NCBI GenBank assembly: GCA_947449255.1
Contig: CANFQX010000013.1
Span: 1-64,000, forward strand
DNA: 64,000 nt
Direction of reading: 5' to 3'
From: Pseudobdellovibrionaceae bacterium
GTDB taxonomy: Bacteria; Bdellovibrionota; Bdellovibrionia; Bdellovibrionales; Bdellovibrionaceae
Shown: one piece after another, positions 1 to 7,936 of the stretch
Numbering within the stretch: the first letter of the stretch is position 1
Layout: each line of letters begins with the position of its first letter
Translations under genes and position numbers: made by a program
The notes under the pieces: generated by a model
Told to the model about the DNA's origin: nothing
Database searches by the model: none
What the model saw: the letters and a program-made list of their open reading frames with translations, nothing else

Positions 1-107
1 AATCTATTAATCTATTAATCTATTAATCTATTAATCTATTAATCTATTAATCTATTAATCTATTAATCTATTAATCTATTAATCTATTAATCTATTAATC
101 TATTAAT
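1..107. repeat. 8-bp tandem repeat array (AATCTATT)n
   Basis: Thirteen perfect copies of AATCTATT fill positions 1-104, followed by a partial unit to 107. The array starts at the first base, so it probably continues to the left and its full copy number cannot be known here. The unit length is not a multiple of three and no reading frame crosses it. It lies about 370 bp upstream of the first gene. Such arrays often vary in copy number by slippage; that is general knowledge, not something visible here. Confidence 0.97.
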
Positions 108-118
108 ATTTCAACCCC

Positions 119-243
119 GTCCAATCAATTGTTTTTTGCTATTATTGATTGGGGTCCATCTAGCGTCTTGTTTATTTTATGCCCTATACTTGGTTCTTTT
201 TGTTCCTGTCCAATCACTGTTTTTTTGGTGTTGTTGAGTGGGT
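119..243. repeat. Pair of imperfect direct repeats in the gene-free left end
   Basis: Positions 119-153 and 209-243 resemble each other: both start GTCCAATCA, continue with a T-rich core and end in a form of TTGA(T/G)TGGG. The first copy is itself an inverted repeat, CCAATCAAT facing ATTGATTGG across about 14 bases. The second copy has lost part of that symmetry. The rest of 108-480 is very AT-rich and I see no credible gene in it. The only open frame, at 129-323, starts with TTG and encodes a low-complexity hydrophobic run. Confidence 0.6.
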
Positions 244-480
244 TACAATTTAATATCTGGTCTAGCATGGCCTTTATATTAGTCATCTTTTTAAATAGAA
301 GTTTCTTTTTTGTGCCTTTATGAGACGTTTCATTATTGGAAAAATATCTTTAAGTTTTATATATGGAATTAGAGCACCTTTAATTTTTATTTTCGAATTA
401 TATTCGGAATTTAGTTCAACACTGTTGTAGAATTAAGTGGTTACAGCCTACTTCCGATAAGAATAAATATAGGGGAAACT

Positions 481-2187
481 ATGAACGGAAATTGCTTTTG
501 CAATCTATTGCCTAGGTTTTTGCTTTCTGGAATGTTTATTTTTAGTTTGGTTTTTGGTGGGTTTTCTAGCGTAGTTAGGGCGGACGGATACAATTATTGG
601 AATCTACCAAGAACGTATACTGAGGATCAGATAAATCAAAAGCTAGAACTTAGCAGGCTCTCATCTGCTCAGAATTCAGATACATTACCTTCAAAATTAG
701 ACGGTCAATTAAAAGATGCAACACCGCCGAATTATGCTAATTCGCCTGGGACAATCGATGCCGGTGCTGATACGGCGGGCTCCTCCGCAGCCTCTGCAGC
801 GCCAGGTGCTTGCGATACTCCAGAAGGTGCACGAATGTGCGCTGCGAATTCCGGTCTTGATGATGGAGCTAAAGCAATAAAAGCTGCTGCAGATAAAATT
901 CAGGCTGCAGTTGTTCAAGCAGAAACGTTCGGCGGACGGGTTATGAATAAGAATAAAATCAAGGAGCTTGTGAGTGAAGCGAGCTCATATCAAAGTCATT
1001 ATGGAAAATGCGTCACAACACAAAATGCAGCCTCCAAATGGTGTGTTGAAAAAAGTAGCCCTCATTTGCAAGAGGGATTGAATATTGTAAATACTCTTGC
1101 CAGCGGTTTAACCGGAATGGCTGTTAAAGATTCCTGCAGTACTATTTCAAAAATGATGCAAGCTGGGCAGGGAGTATTGACACTTTATACTGCATCTTGT
1201 TCTGCAACACGTGCAGCCTGCGAAGCTTCATGTTCTTTTGTTTTGAGCAGCTTGAAGAGAATTATGCAATTAAATAACCCAGCAAACCTTGCAGAATGTT
1301 CTGAGTTTGGAAGCCCAATAAGTCCGACTGCAGCAGCTGCGTGCACGAAATTTGTGACATCGGTCAATTTAATTTCAAGTGAAATTGCCATCAAAGCGAG
1401 GCTTGATAGTGATTCATCAAATGATCAATCAACTGCAATGAAAGATAAGGCCTGCACTTATGGCTATGGAATGATGCTTGCATCCGCAGGTGCTGGAATT
1501 ATGTCCATGGTAAAAACCTTTTCGCAATCAAGCAACTGCGATAAAAAATCAGACGGAACTGGCGGTCAGCCGACGGCTCTTGCGGCTGATAAATGTAAGA
1601 TTCCAGGAAATGCGAATACCCCTGAGTGTATTTGTTTAGCCAGTCCTCGAACTCCGGGTTGTGCGAACTCACTAGATAAAGCGGGGCAAAATGTAAATCC
1701 AGGATATTTGGCTCAGTCTTCCCCAGATTCAAATTTAGGATTAAATAAAAAAGATCTTACGAATCTAGATTTAGGCGGTGGTAACGCTGCTCGGGATCCA
1801 GCAAATACAAACCCAAATTCAGGCTCGGCCGGGGGTAATGGCCCTCCTGTTGGTGGCGGCGGCGGTGCAGGATTAAGTGGAAGCGGTGGTGGTGCTGGCG
1901 GCGGAGCCGATAAAGCTGGTGCTGATGGTGAAAAGAAGGGCTTGAATGCTAATATCTTCGGGGGTGGATCCGGTGGCGGTGGTGGCGGCGGTTGGGGTCG
2001 TGACTTTGGCGGCGGGGCAGATAAATCAGGGCTTCGTTCTTATCTTCCCGGTGGAGCTAAGGATCCTCTAAAAATGTCTGGCCAACAAAATTGGAATAAA
2101 GAAGTTACAGGTCAAGCAGGCAAATCTAATTTTGAAAAAGTTCGGGATCGTTATCGTGATAATAACGGATCCTTACTGAACAATTAA
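481..2187 (+). CDS. Secreted cysteine-containing protein with glycine-rich C-terminal tail
   Basis: I do not recognise a family. The 568-residue product starts with a signal peptide (hydrophobic stretch about residues 8-30, likely cleavage near VRA-DG). A central part of about residues 100-400 is Ala/Ser-rich with many cysteines (CDT, CAANSG, CSATRAACEASC, CKIPG, CICLAS) that would form disulphides after export. Residues 430-530 are a run of Gly/Ser/Ala repeats, and the C-terminal 40 residues are charged (NFEKVRDRYRD). The start is supported by AGGGGAA about 5 bases upstream of the ATG. The next gene, 84 bp downstream, encodes a second exported protein with the same Gly-rich organisation, so they probably act together at the cell surface or periplasm. 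Function is unknown. Confidence 0.8.
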   Translation: MNGNCFCNLLPRFLLSGMFIFSLVFGGFSSVVRADGYNYWNLPRTYTEDQINQKLELSRLSSAQNSDTLPSKLDGQLKDATPPNYANSPGTIDAGADTAGSSAASAAPGACDTPEGARMCAANSGLDDGAKAIKAAADKIQAAVVQAETFGGRVMNKNKIKELVSEASSYQSHYGKCVTTQNAASKWCVEKSSPHLQEGLNIVNTLASGLTGMAVKDSCSTISKMMQAGQGVLTLYTASCSATRAACEASCSFVLSSLKRIMQLNNPANLAECSEFGSPISPTAAAACTKFVTSVNLISSEIAIKARLDSDSSNDQSTAMKDKACTYGYGMMLASAGAGIMSMVKTFSQSSNCDKKSDGTGGQPTALAADKCKIPGNANTPECICLASPRTPGCANSLDKAGQNVNPGYLAQSSPDSNLGLNKKDLTNLDLGGGNAARDPANTNPNSGSAGGNGPPVGGGGGAGLSGSGGGAGGGADKAGADGEKKGLNANIFGGGSGGGGGGGWGRDFGGGADKSGLRSYLPGGAKDPLKMSGQQNWNKEVTGQAGKSNFEKVRDRYRDNNGSLLNN

Positions 2188-2271
2188 AAATACCTAATCC
2201 AATTTGGACTAGTGAGCAAAACGAATCAGGACTAAGCGAAAGTATTTTTATACTTGGATTGTGAGAAAAAA

Positions 2272-3276
2272 ATGAGAAATAAAATTAAGCTTCTTTTGTG
2301 TTTCATCTTGTTCATCTCAAGTGCTTTTACTGCGAACGCGCAAACCAGCCAAAGAAATTCAGGTATTGAAAACGGAGGCAATGCTCCGGCGCCTGCCAAG
2401 CCCTCCGTAAAAGCTGGAGCAGATAAATCTAAGAGTGATAATACCATGGCTCAGGTTATAAATTATGTAACAGGAGCTGCTGAGGTTGGCTTTGGTACAT
2501 ACATGATTGTTACGGGAAGGGTTCCTTGCGCAACGCCTCCGCCTGCTGGACCTGGATGTAACTGGCCTTTAATCGGTATGGGTGGAATGATGGTCATGAT
2601 GGGTCTTTCAAATATAGCGCAAGGTACCGAACACGGAAATTCAGCTGGCACCGCTGATAGCACTTCATTTCAAACCAATGGCGGAGTCGATTTTCCCGGA
2701 GGAGGTTCAGATAAAAATCCCTCTTTGAAGGCTGCATTAAATGATCCAAACTTTAAGCAAGTTGGACCTAATTTAGCGAAGCTTGAAAAAATGGGCATCT
2801 ATGATCCAAAAAAGGGGACTATTAAAATTAACGATAAAACTTACAAGACTTCAGATTTCGCCTCTGCAGAGTCCATGGCAGCGGCTGGTTTTCCAAAAGG
2901 AATGATCGATGGAGCTATGCAAGCAAATGCAGATGCTGAAAAAAAAGCTTTAGCAAAAATGAGTAAAATAGGCGCTTCAACAACTGAAAATGGATACGCC
3001 GAAGGCGGCAGCGGTGGTGCTGATGCCAGCGGTGGAGACAGCAGCGGCTCCTCTGGTTCTGGTGGCGGCGGATCTGCATTGGCTTCAGCCGGTGGAGCCG
3101 GCAAAGGATCCCTAGGACGCGATCCAGCGGCTTTCAATGGCATGTCCAAAAACTTCAATGGCAATCCCATTGGTGTTGCTGCTGATGATATTTTTAATAT
3201 GATGACTCGCCGATATAAATTCAAAGGCAACCAAGACTCTTTCTTCAATGCATCAGATCTGTCATTGCAAAACTAG
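2272..3276 (+). CDS. Secreted glycine-rich protein, neighbour of the 481-2187 product
   Basis: A 334-residue exported protein of unknown function. The frame is open from a TTG at 2254, but the ATG at 2272 gives a clean signal peptide (MRNKIKLLLCFILF, ending FTANAQ) behind a GAG-type ribosome-binding site, so I use it. After the signal peptide comes a second hydrophobic region, about residues 60-115, rich in Gly and Met (MGGMMVMMGLSN), which could insert in a membrane. Next are an AGADKSKSD-like linker, a charged middle and a Gly/Ser-rich stretch (about residues 240-285). The C-terminus ends with an aromatic, basic segment (MMTRRYKFKGN). It shares the words AGADK, Gly-Ser runs and LGRDP-like patches with the upstream gene and is probably co-transcribed with it. 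Confidence 0.78.
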   Translation: MRNKIKLLLCFILFISSAFTANAQTSQRNSGIENGGNAPAPAKPSVKAGADKSKSDNTMAQVINYVTGAAEVGFGTYMIVTGRVPCATPPPAGPGCNWPLIGMGGMMVMMGLSNIAQGTEHGNSAGTADSTSFQTNGGVDFPGGGSDKNPSLKAALNDPNFKQVGPNLAKLEKMGIYDPKKGTIKINDKTYKTSDFASAESMAAAGFPKGMIDGAMQANADAEKKALAKMSKIGASTTENGYAEGGSGGADASGGDSSGSSGSGGGGSALASAGGAGKGSLGRDPAAFNGMSKNFNGNPIGVAADDIFNMMTRRYKFKGNQDSFFNASDLSLQN

Positions 3277-3303
3277 TTCCTAAATTTTGAACTAATTATT
3301 ATC

Positions 3304-3366
3304 CCCTTTAAGGCCAAAAAATTAAAATTTAAGTTAGAAATTGGCCCTTTAAACGGGTCATTTTTT
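3304..3366 (+). terminator. Probable rho-independent terminator after the glycine-rich pair
   Basis: A bulged stem is formed by CCCTTTAAGGCCAA (3304-3317) and TTGGCCCTTTAAACGGG (3341-3357), followed by a T6 run at 3361-3366. It closes the 481-3276 unit. The stem has two single-base bulges. Confidence 0.55.
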
Positions 3367-3383
3367 ATTAAATACTAAAAAAG

Positions 3384-3413
3384 TTGGCTTTATTGTATTG
3401 TGTGGTACAATAC
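3384..3413 (+). promoter_or_regulatory. Promoter with overlapping palindromic operator, module 1
   Basis: A sigma-70-like promoter is visible: TTGGCT (3384-3389), 16 bp, then TACAAT (3406-3411). The predicted start of transcription falls within a few bases of the ATG at 3421, so the mRNA would be nearly leaderless. A perfect inverted repeat, GTATTGT-N5-ACAATAC (3395-3413), sits exactly over the -10 box. A dimeric DNA-binding protein bound there would block the promoter, and the downstream gene pair encodes a candidate (the winged-helix-like C-terminus). Autoregulation is an inference. Confidence 0.55.
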
Positions 3414-3420
3414 TAAGCAG

Positions 3421-3948
3421 ATGAAAGAAATAATAGCAGCATTCGATAAATATTTAGGACTACAATCTCTTAGATTTGAAGCCGTAGTGATAGGTGGCGG
3501 TGCCCTCATCATTATGGATATTATAGATCGCAAGACAAAGGACATTGATTGCCTAGATCCAGAAATCCCCCTAGAAATTAAGCAAGCCTCCGTAGCTTTT
3601 GCCAAGAGTCATTCAGAATTTTTACTTGATGAAAACTGGCTAAACAATGGGCCAGAAAGTTTAAAACGCGAGCTGCCTGCAGGCTGGCAAATTAGGCTTC
3701 AAACCCTTTATGCGGGGGAATCAATCCAACTTACGTGTTTGGGTCGAAGCGATCTTTTAAAATCAAAACTTTTTGCATATTGTGATCGTACAAACCCTGA
3801 TTTTTCAGATTTATTACTTATGAAACCCACAGTTCAAGAATTGGCTGATTCAATTGATTGGGTTAAAGCTCGAGACGGCAATCAGGCTTGGCCTGCCCAT
3901 GTTGAGCTAGCATTCACGGTACTTAAAAAGGCTTTAAAATATGAGTAA
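3421..3948 (+). CDS. Minimal nucleotidyltransferase (DUF6036-like), first gene of module 1
   Basis: This 175-residue protein has the core of a nucleotidyltransferase fold. It carries VVIGGGALI followed about a dozen residues later by KDIDCLD, the G-G...DxD metal-binding pattern. Later parts read NWLN, LPAGW, RSDLLKSKLFAYCDR and DLLLMKPT. These positions recur in the protein at 41906-42451. The closest families I can name are the DUF6036/AbiEii-like nucleotidyltransferases of toxin-antitoxin and phage-defence loci. The open frame extends to a GTG at 3400, but that codon lies inside the promoter, so I use the ATG at 3421. The last 8 bases overlap the next gene, which suggests translational coupling. 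No ribosome-binding site is obvious, which fits a leaderless mRNA. Toxin or antitoxin identity cannot be told from sequence. Confidence 0.75.
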   Translation: MKEIIAAFDKYLGLQSLRFEAVVIGGGALIIMDIIDRKTKDIDCLDPEIPLEIKQASVAFAKSHSEFLLDENWLNNGPESLKRELPAGWQIRLQTLYAGESIQLTCLGRSDLLKSKLFAYCDRTNPDFSDLLLMKPTVQELADSIDWVKARDGNQAWPAHVELAFTVLKKALKYE

Positions 3949-4588
3949 TCAAACATTAAGCGAAAAACTGGCATTTATTGGAATTCAGATTTCGACACCC
4001 AAGATTGCGAGCAGACAAAAAGTTTGGATTGATATCGAAAAGACCATCTACGATGCAACTCTCGAAATTCCCTCAGATCCAAGACTTCTGTCTCTTCTGT
4101 GCAGTTGGGTATCAGTTCATGGTGAGCGGGTGATTGTAGAGAAATTGATGCGACTGCAGAAAAAGTCGAGCTCTCCGTGGTTGATTGCGCTGGCTATTTT
4201 TGCCGAAAATAATGGCTTTCATAAATGGAAACGACTCATCAAGAAACAAGAAGATGAAATGTTTTTGATTAATAAAGAATTGGCAAAGAGTAGCATTCAG
4301 ATGAAGGGCGAGGAGCCTAGAATGCACGAAAATAATTTCTTAATTCCATTGGGCTCAATTCGGTTGAGATCAAGAGATGCTCTGACAGTGAGAGAGCTTG
4401 CTAGGGCAAATGCTCAGTACAGAAATCGATTGATCTATGGCGCAGCGATTCGCTCAGATGTTATTACCGCCATCGAGGCCGGCATAGAAACTCCCTATGC
4501 AATAGCAAAAGCTATCGGTTGCAGTTATGAACCTGCGCACAGGATTTTTGGTGAATATCAACTGGTTAAAGATTTAAAATCATCTTAG
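3941..4588 (+). CDS. Partner protein with C-terminal winged-helix-like segment, second gene of module 1
   Basis: A 215-residue protein without a family I recognise. The first 130 residues look mostly helical (IEKTIYDATLEI, WVSVHGERVIVEKLM). The last 85 carry a pattern shared with the protein at 41257-41931: NNFLIPLG, then YRNRLIYGAAIRSDV, then TPYAIAKAIGCSYEPAHRIFGEY. The TPY-IA-AIG-S stretch resembles a helix-turn-helix recognition region of a winged-helix domain. It starts inside the nucleotidyltransferase gene (8-base overlap, ATGAGTAA), so both proteins are probably made in fixed ratio. The order nucleotidyltransferase first, DNA-binding partner second is the reverse of classical AbiEi-AbiEii. 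No HEPN R-x4-6-H motif is seen, so this is not an obvious HEPN-MNT pair. Confidence 0.72.
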   Translation: MSNQTLSEKLAFIGIQISTPKIASRQKVWIDIEKTIYDATLEIPSDPRLLSLLCSWVSVHGERVIVEKLMRLQKKSSSPWLIALAIFAENNGFHKWKRLIKKQEDEMFLINKELAKSSIQMKGEEPRMHENNFLIPLGSIRLRSRDALTVRELARANAQYRNRLIYGAAIRSDVITAIEAGIETPYAIAKAIGCSYEPAHRIFGEYQLVKDLKSS

Positions 4589-4643
4589 GATATTATCTTA
4601 GTGTGGCCGGGGGATATTAAATCATACGCGGGGAAATCTTAAC

Positions 4644-5840
4644 ATGAAGTTAGGTCTAGAAGTTTTACTGAGTGATGCAAAACGAATTAAATCATTAAAG
4701 GGCAAAAAAGTTGGACTGGTCTGCCATCCCGCAAGTGTGGATGAAAATCTGGTGCACAGCTTGGACCTGCTTTCAAAAAAAATAAATATCAGTTGTGCCT
4801 TTGGTCCCCAGCACGGAGTTCGTGGTGACAAGCAAGACAATATGATTGAAAGCCCCGATTTTATCGATCCCATTTTAAAGATTCCCATCTTCAGTCTGTA
4901 TGGAGAAGTCCGTCGGCCCACGGCTGAAATGATGAAGCATTTTGATGTGCTGATGTTTGATTTGCAAGATTTGGGTTGTCGTATTTACACTTTCATCACC
5001 ACTTTATTGTATGTGATGGAAGAGTGCGCAAAGACAAATAAAAAAGTGATCATACTCGATCGACCGAATCCAGCCGGACGAGAAATTGAGGGATTCAGAA
5101 TGTTGCCTGGATGGGAATCCTTTGTGGGTGCTGCACCTATCCCTATGCGCCATGGTTTGACGGTGGGAGAATTGGCCCTGTACTTCAAAGATTTTTATAA
5201 AATGAATTTAGATCTTGAGGTCATAAAAATGAAGGCCTATGCATTCACCAAAGCTCCGGGTTTTGGATGGGATCAAAAAAGACCATGGGTGAATCCATCC
5301 CCGAATGCGGCATCGCTGAATATGGCCAGGGCCTATCCAGGGACGGTGCTGATTGAAGGCACGACTCTTTCAGAGGGGCGTGGAACAACAAGAGCTCTTG
5401 AAGTGATCGGGGCCTCAGACCTGGATTTTAAAAAAATTCTGCAAGAGATGAAAAGAAAAGCACCTCAGTGGCATAAAGGCGTGGTCTTAAGAGAGTGTTA
5501 CTTTGAACCCACTTTTCATAAGCACCAAGGAAAGTTGTGTCATGGTTTTCAGTTTCATTCCGATTGTGCTAAATATGATCAAAATTTATTTAAACCCTTT
5601 CGACTTGTGGCTTTGATGTTGAAAGTGATTCGGGAAATTTATCCGAAATATCCAATCTATCGCGATTTTTCCTATGAGTATGTTCATAATAAACTGGCCT
5701 TCAATGTGATTAACGGAGGACCAGCCCTTCATGATTGGATTGAAAACTCGAAATCAACTCCTCGGGATTTAGATCAAGCCCTGGCGAAGGATGAAAAATC
5801 TTGGGCCAAAGAAAGAAAGTCTTACCTGCTTTACAAATAA
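4644..5840 (+). CDS. namZ: DUF1343 exo-beta-N-acetylmuramidase (NamZ family)
   Basis: DUF1343/NamZ enzymes release MurNAc from the non-reducing end of peptidoglycan chains. The 398-residue product has the family landmarks: GLVCHPASVD near residue 26, FGPQHGVRGD near 55, FSLYGEVRRPT near 80, DVLMFDLQDLGCRIYTFI near 100, DRPNPAGREIEG near 138, and PIPMRHGLTVGEL. No signal peptide is evident, so the enzyme may be cytoplasmic or exported another way; many NamZ proteins are secreted, so this is worth noting. It converges on murU (7 bp between stops) and lies next to amgK, so the three probably form a MurNAc salvage route. A purine-rich GGGGAAA sits about 10 bases before the ATG. Confidence 0.85.
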   Translation: MKLGLEVLLSDAKRIKSLKGKKVGLVCHPASVDENLVHSLDLLSKKINISCAFGPQHGVRGDKQDNMIESPDFIDPILKIPIFSLYGEVRRPTAEMMKHFDVLMFDLQDLGCRIYTFITTLLYVMEECAKTNKKVIILDRPNPAGREIEGFRMLPGWESFVGAAPIPMRHGLTVGELALYFKDFYKMNLDLEVIKMKAYAFTKAPGFGWDQKRPWVNPSPNAASLNMARAYPGTVLIEGTTLSEGRGTTRALEVIGASDLDFKKILQEMKRKAPQWHKGVVLRECYFEPTFHKHQGKLCHGFQFHSDCAKYDQNLFKPFRLVALMLKVIREIYPKYPIYRDFSYEYVHNKLAFNVINGGPALHDWIENSKSTPRDLDQALAKDEKSWAKERKSYLLYK

Positions 5841-5846
5841 GACTTT

Positions 5847-6869
5847 TTAAACAAAAAAAGTATTTTCAGCGCGAGTCCCTTCGGGGACTCGAACATTATC
5901 ACCGACAATAACATTTTTAAGATCACAGTTTTTTGAAATACTAGATCCCCGCCCAATACAGATCATGCCACTCAGTTGAGAGCTGGATTCAATGTAGGAC
6001 TCATGGGACGCGGCCAACAACAAATTTTCAGTTTTTTTGAAATTCATTTTGGTTGTAGCAAACCTGTGGATGGTGTTTTTTAAAGTCAATTTTTCTGTAG
6101 ATTGCTCCGGGTTAGTTAAAAAATCCATGCATGTTTTTGAAGCGGCAAGAAAATCATGAAGGTTGCCAGTTTCAAACCAAGTGCATTCAAAAGGGCAGAT
6201 GCGAACAGATTCACCTTCGGCAATGGCGTCCTTCAAGACATCATGCAAAATATTTGAGGCTCCATATTTTGGAATAAAATTAAAAATGCGCTCAGAAAGA
6301 ATTTGCACTCCAATATAGTGCCAGCCTTTATGCGTCCGTGCTGGAGCCGTTTTTCCAAAGCCTATGACTTGGTTGGAATCATCAACCCAAACCCCGCCAA
6401 ATTGATTCCCCACTTCGGGATGCTCCATCACAAGCAAGGTGGCAAGGCAACGGTTGGCTTTGTGTTGCGCAAGAGCCTTGTAAATGATTTCTCTATTTTT
6501 CGGCAAAATCACTTCATCTGAATTCATCATGATAAAGTCGCCGCCGCCCTTTAAAAAGGTCTTTGCATTTCCCAGTCCACCGCCGTTGCCAAGAATTTCA
6601 TCCACTTCATCAGAAAAATGGAGTTCCTTGGCATTATGGGGGATTTCATTGAAAAGACGGTGGATCTTTTCAGGCAAATGAAAGGTGTTCACTACCAATT
6701 TATTGATTGCAAGATCGCCAAGAAAGGAAAGTGAATGTGAAGCCAAGGGCACATTAAGAAAAGGCATGGCCGGTTTTGGCAGGATCTCCGTATAAGGGCG
6801 AAGTCGAGTGCCTTCGCCTGCTGCCATAATCATGACATTCACATCTTTGAAATCTTTTGAAAAACTCAT
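5847..6869 (-). CDS. murU: Sugar-1-phosphate nucleotidyltransferase, probable MurNAc-1-P uridylyltransferase
   Basis: The N-terminal Rossmann-like domain shows the nucleotidyltransferase signature AAGEGTRLRPYTEILPKP (about residues 16-33), then GNGGGLGNA, then NSDEVI for metal binding. The product is 340 residues. Bacterial MurU is about 220, so roughly 100 extra residues are present; the end resembles left-handed beta-helix hexapeptides (ICIGRGSSISKNCDLKNVIVGDNVRV). That end is common in mannose-1-phosphate guanylyltransferases, so such an activity is the main alternative. The start overlaps the stop of the upstream kinase gene by 4 bases (ATGA). Pairing with an AmgK-type kinase and a NamZ muramidase favours UDP-MurNAc synthesis for peptidoglycan recycling. 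The family is certain; the substrate is inferred. Confidence 0.8.
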   Translation of the reverse strand: MSFSKDFKDVNVMIMAAGEGTRLRPYTEILPKPAMPFLNVPLASHSLSFLGDLAINKLVVNTFHLPEKIHRLFNEIPHNAKELHFSDEVDEILGNGGGLGNAKTFLKGGGDFIMMNSDEVILPKNREIIYKALAQHKANRCLATLLVMEHPEVGNQFGGVWVDDSNQVIGFGKTAPARTHKGWHYIGVQILSERIFNFIPKYGASNILHDVLKDAIAEGESVRICPFECTWFETGNLHDFLAASKTCMDFLTNPEQSTEKLTLKNTIHRFATTKMNFKKTENLLLAASHESYIESSSQLSGMICIGRGSSISKNCDLKNVIVGDNVRVPEGTRAENTFFV

Positions 6870-7885
6870 AGGGATTCGTACTTTTGTTCTAGGGCTCCAG
6901 AATCAATCAAAATATCTCCGAACGTCTTGTATTCAGGGAATTCGCTAATCGCCTTCATGACCCGGCGTAAAGTGCCTGACAAATATTTTAAATAGCGCCG
7001 GTCTTCTCGCAAATGATAGAAGCTTGCAAAACTTCCGCAGGCTTTGAAGCATCTTTGTATGGATTGCAGTTCAAAGATACGATCGAAATGTTCACGAGAA
7101 AAATCTTTGGGTAAATATTGTTTGGATTGATCAAGATAATAGTCAATTAATCCATTGGCCATGGAATCATTCATATCGACATAGGAATCTCGCATCAAAC
7201 TGACGAGGTCGTACTGCACAGGCCCAAGCCTTGCATCCTGAAAATCGATCACTGTCATTTGATCCAGTTTAATCATCAAGTTTCTTGAATGATAATCACG
7301 GTGGGCAATGCGTTTGGGCTCTTCATGCAATTTAACGCAGATATCAGAGAAGATCTCAGAAATTTCTTTTTGATTTTTTTCGTTGAATGGAAAGTTTAAC
7401 ATTCCCGACAAAAGATTGTCTTTTCCATAGTTCATTTCCCACAGAAATTTTTCAGTATCAAATTGAATTTTGAAAGCCGTGCAATTTGATTTATCCAGTG
7501 TGCTTGGATGATGAATTTTAACAATTTCATCAATGGCCATTCGATAGAACTCTATGGCGCTTTCGTGATTTTGGCTTTCCCAAAATTTTCTCTCTAAAGT
7601 CAAATCGCCCAGATCTTCCAACAGGACCAAACCTTCTTTTGGAGACATAGCAATCACTTGAGGCACGTTGACATGATTTTTTGCAAAGTGATTTAGAACA
7701 CTCAGAAAAGGGTAGTCATCCGGATTAAAGGGGTCCCAACGCATCAATACCCAAGACTGTTGATCTAAAACAACCCGGTAATACCTGCGATTTGAGGCAT
7801 CTCCGGCTAAGCTAAAGACCTTATAGGTGTCAGATTCTAGCGCACGATTTAAAAAAGGATTTAAAAATTCATCTTGAGTGACCAT
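6866..7885 (-). CDS. amgK: AmgK-type anomeric MurNAc/GlcNAc kinase
   Basis: An aminoglycoside-phosphotransferase-fold kinase of about 339 residues. AmgK phosphorylates MurNAc at C1, feeding MurU and bypassing de novo UDP-MurNAc synthesis. Visible motifs are the catalytic loop HRDYHSRNLM (about residue 200) and VIDFQDARLGPVQYDLVSLMRD, with the metal-binding Asp, which is highly characteristic of AmgK. Other parts are LAGDASNRRYYR near the start and LLEDLGD in the nucleotide cleft. The frame also opens from a GTG at 7906. I prefer the ATG at 7885 because a GAG lies about 10 bases upstream, but neither site is strong. murU follows with a 4-base overlap. A hairpin at 7937-7962 separates this operon from the gene upstream, so a promoter must lie in a very short space. 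Confidence 0.85.
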   Translation of the reverse strand: MVTQDEFLNPFLNRALESDTYKVFSLAGDASNRRYYRVVLDQQSWVLMRWDPFNPDDYPFLSVLNHFAKNHVNVPQVIAMSPKEGLVLLEDLGDLTLERKFWESQNHESAIEFYRMAIDEIVKIHHPSTLDKSNCTAFKIQFDTEKFLWEMNYGKDNLLSGMLNFPFNEKNQKEISEIFSDICVKLHEEPKRIAHRDYHSRNLMIKLDQMTVIDFQDARLGPVQYDLVSLMRDSYVDMNDSMANGLIDYYLDQSKQYLPKDFSREHFDRIFELQSIQRCFKACGSFASFYHLREDRRYLKYLSGTLRRVMKAISEFPEYKTFGDILIDSGALEQKYESL

Positions 7886-7936
7886 AAGAAAAATTCTCAC
7901 AGACACTCAGAATATTTTCAAGGAATAAAGCAAAGG

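Noticed and set aside
1-107. CRISPR-like repetitive start of the window
   Set aside because: Units are 8 bp, contiguous and without spacers, so it is a simple tandem array and not a CRISPR.
129-323. 64-codon frame on the plus strand in the left end
   Set aside because: TTG start, no ribosome-binding site, low-complexity hydrophobic run in AT-rich repeat DNA.
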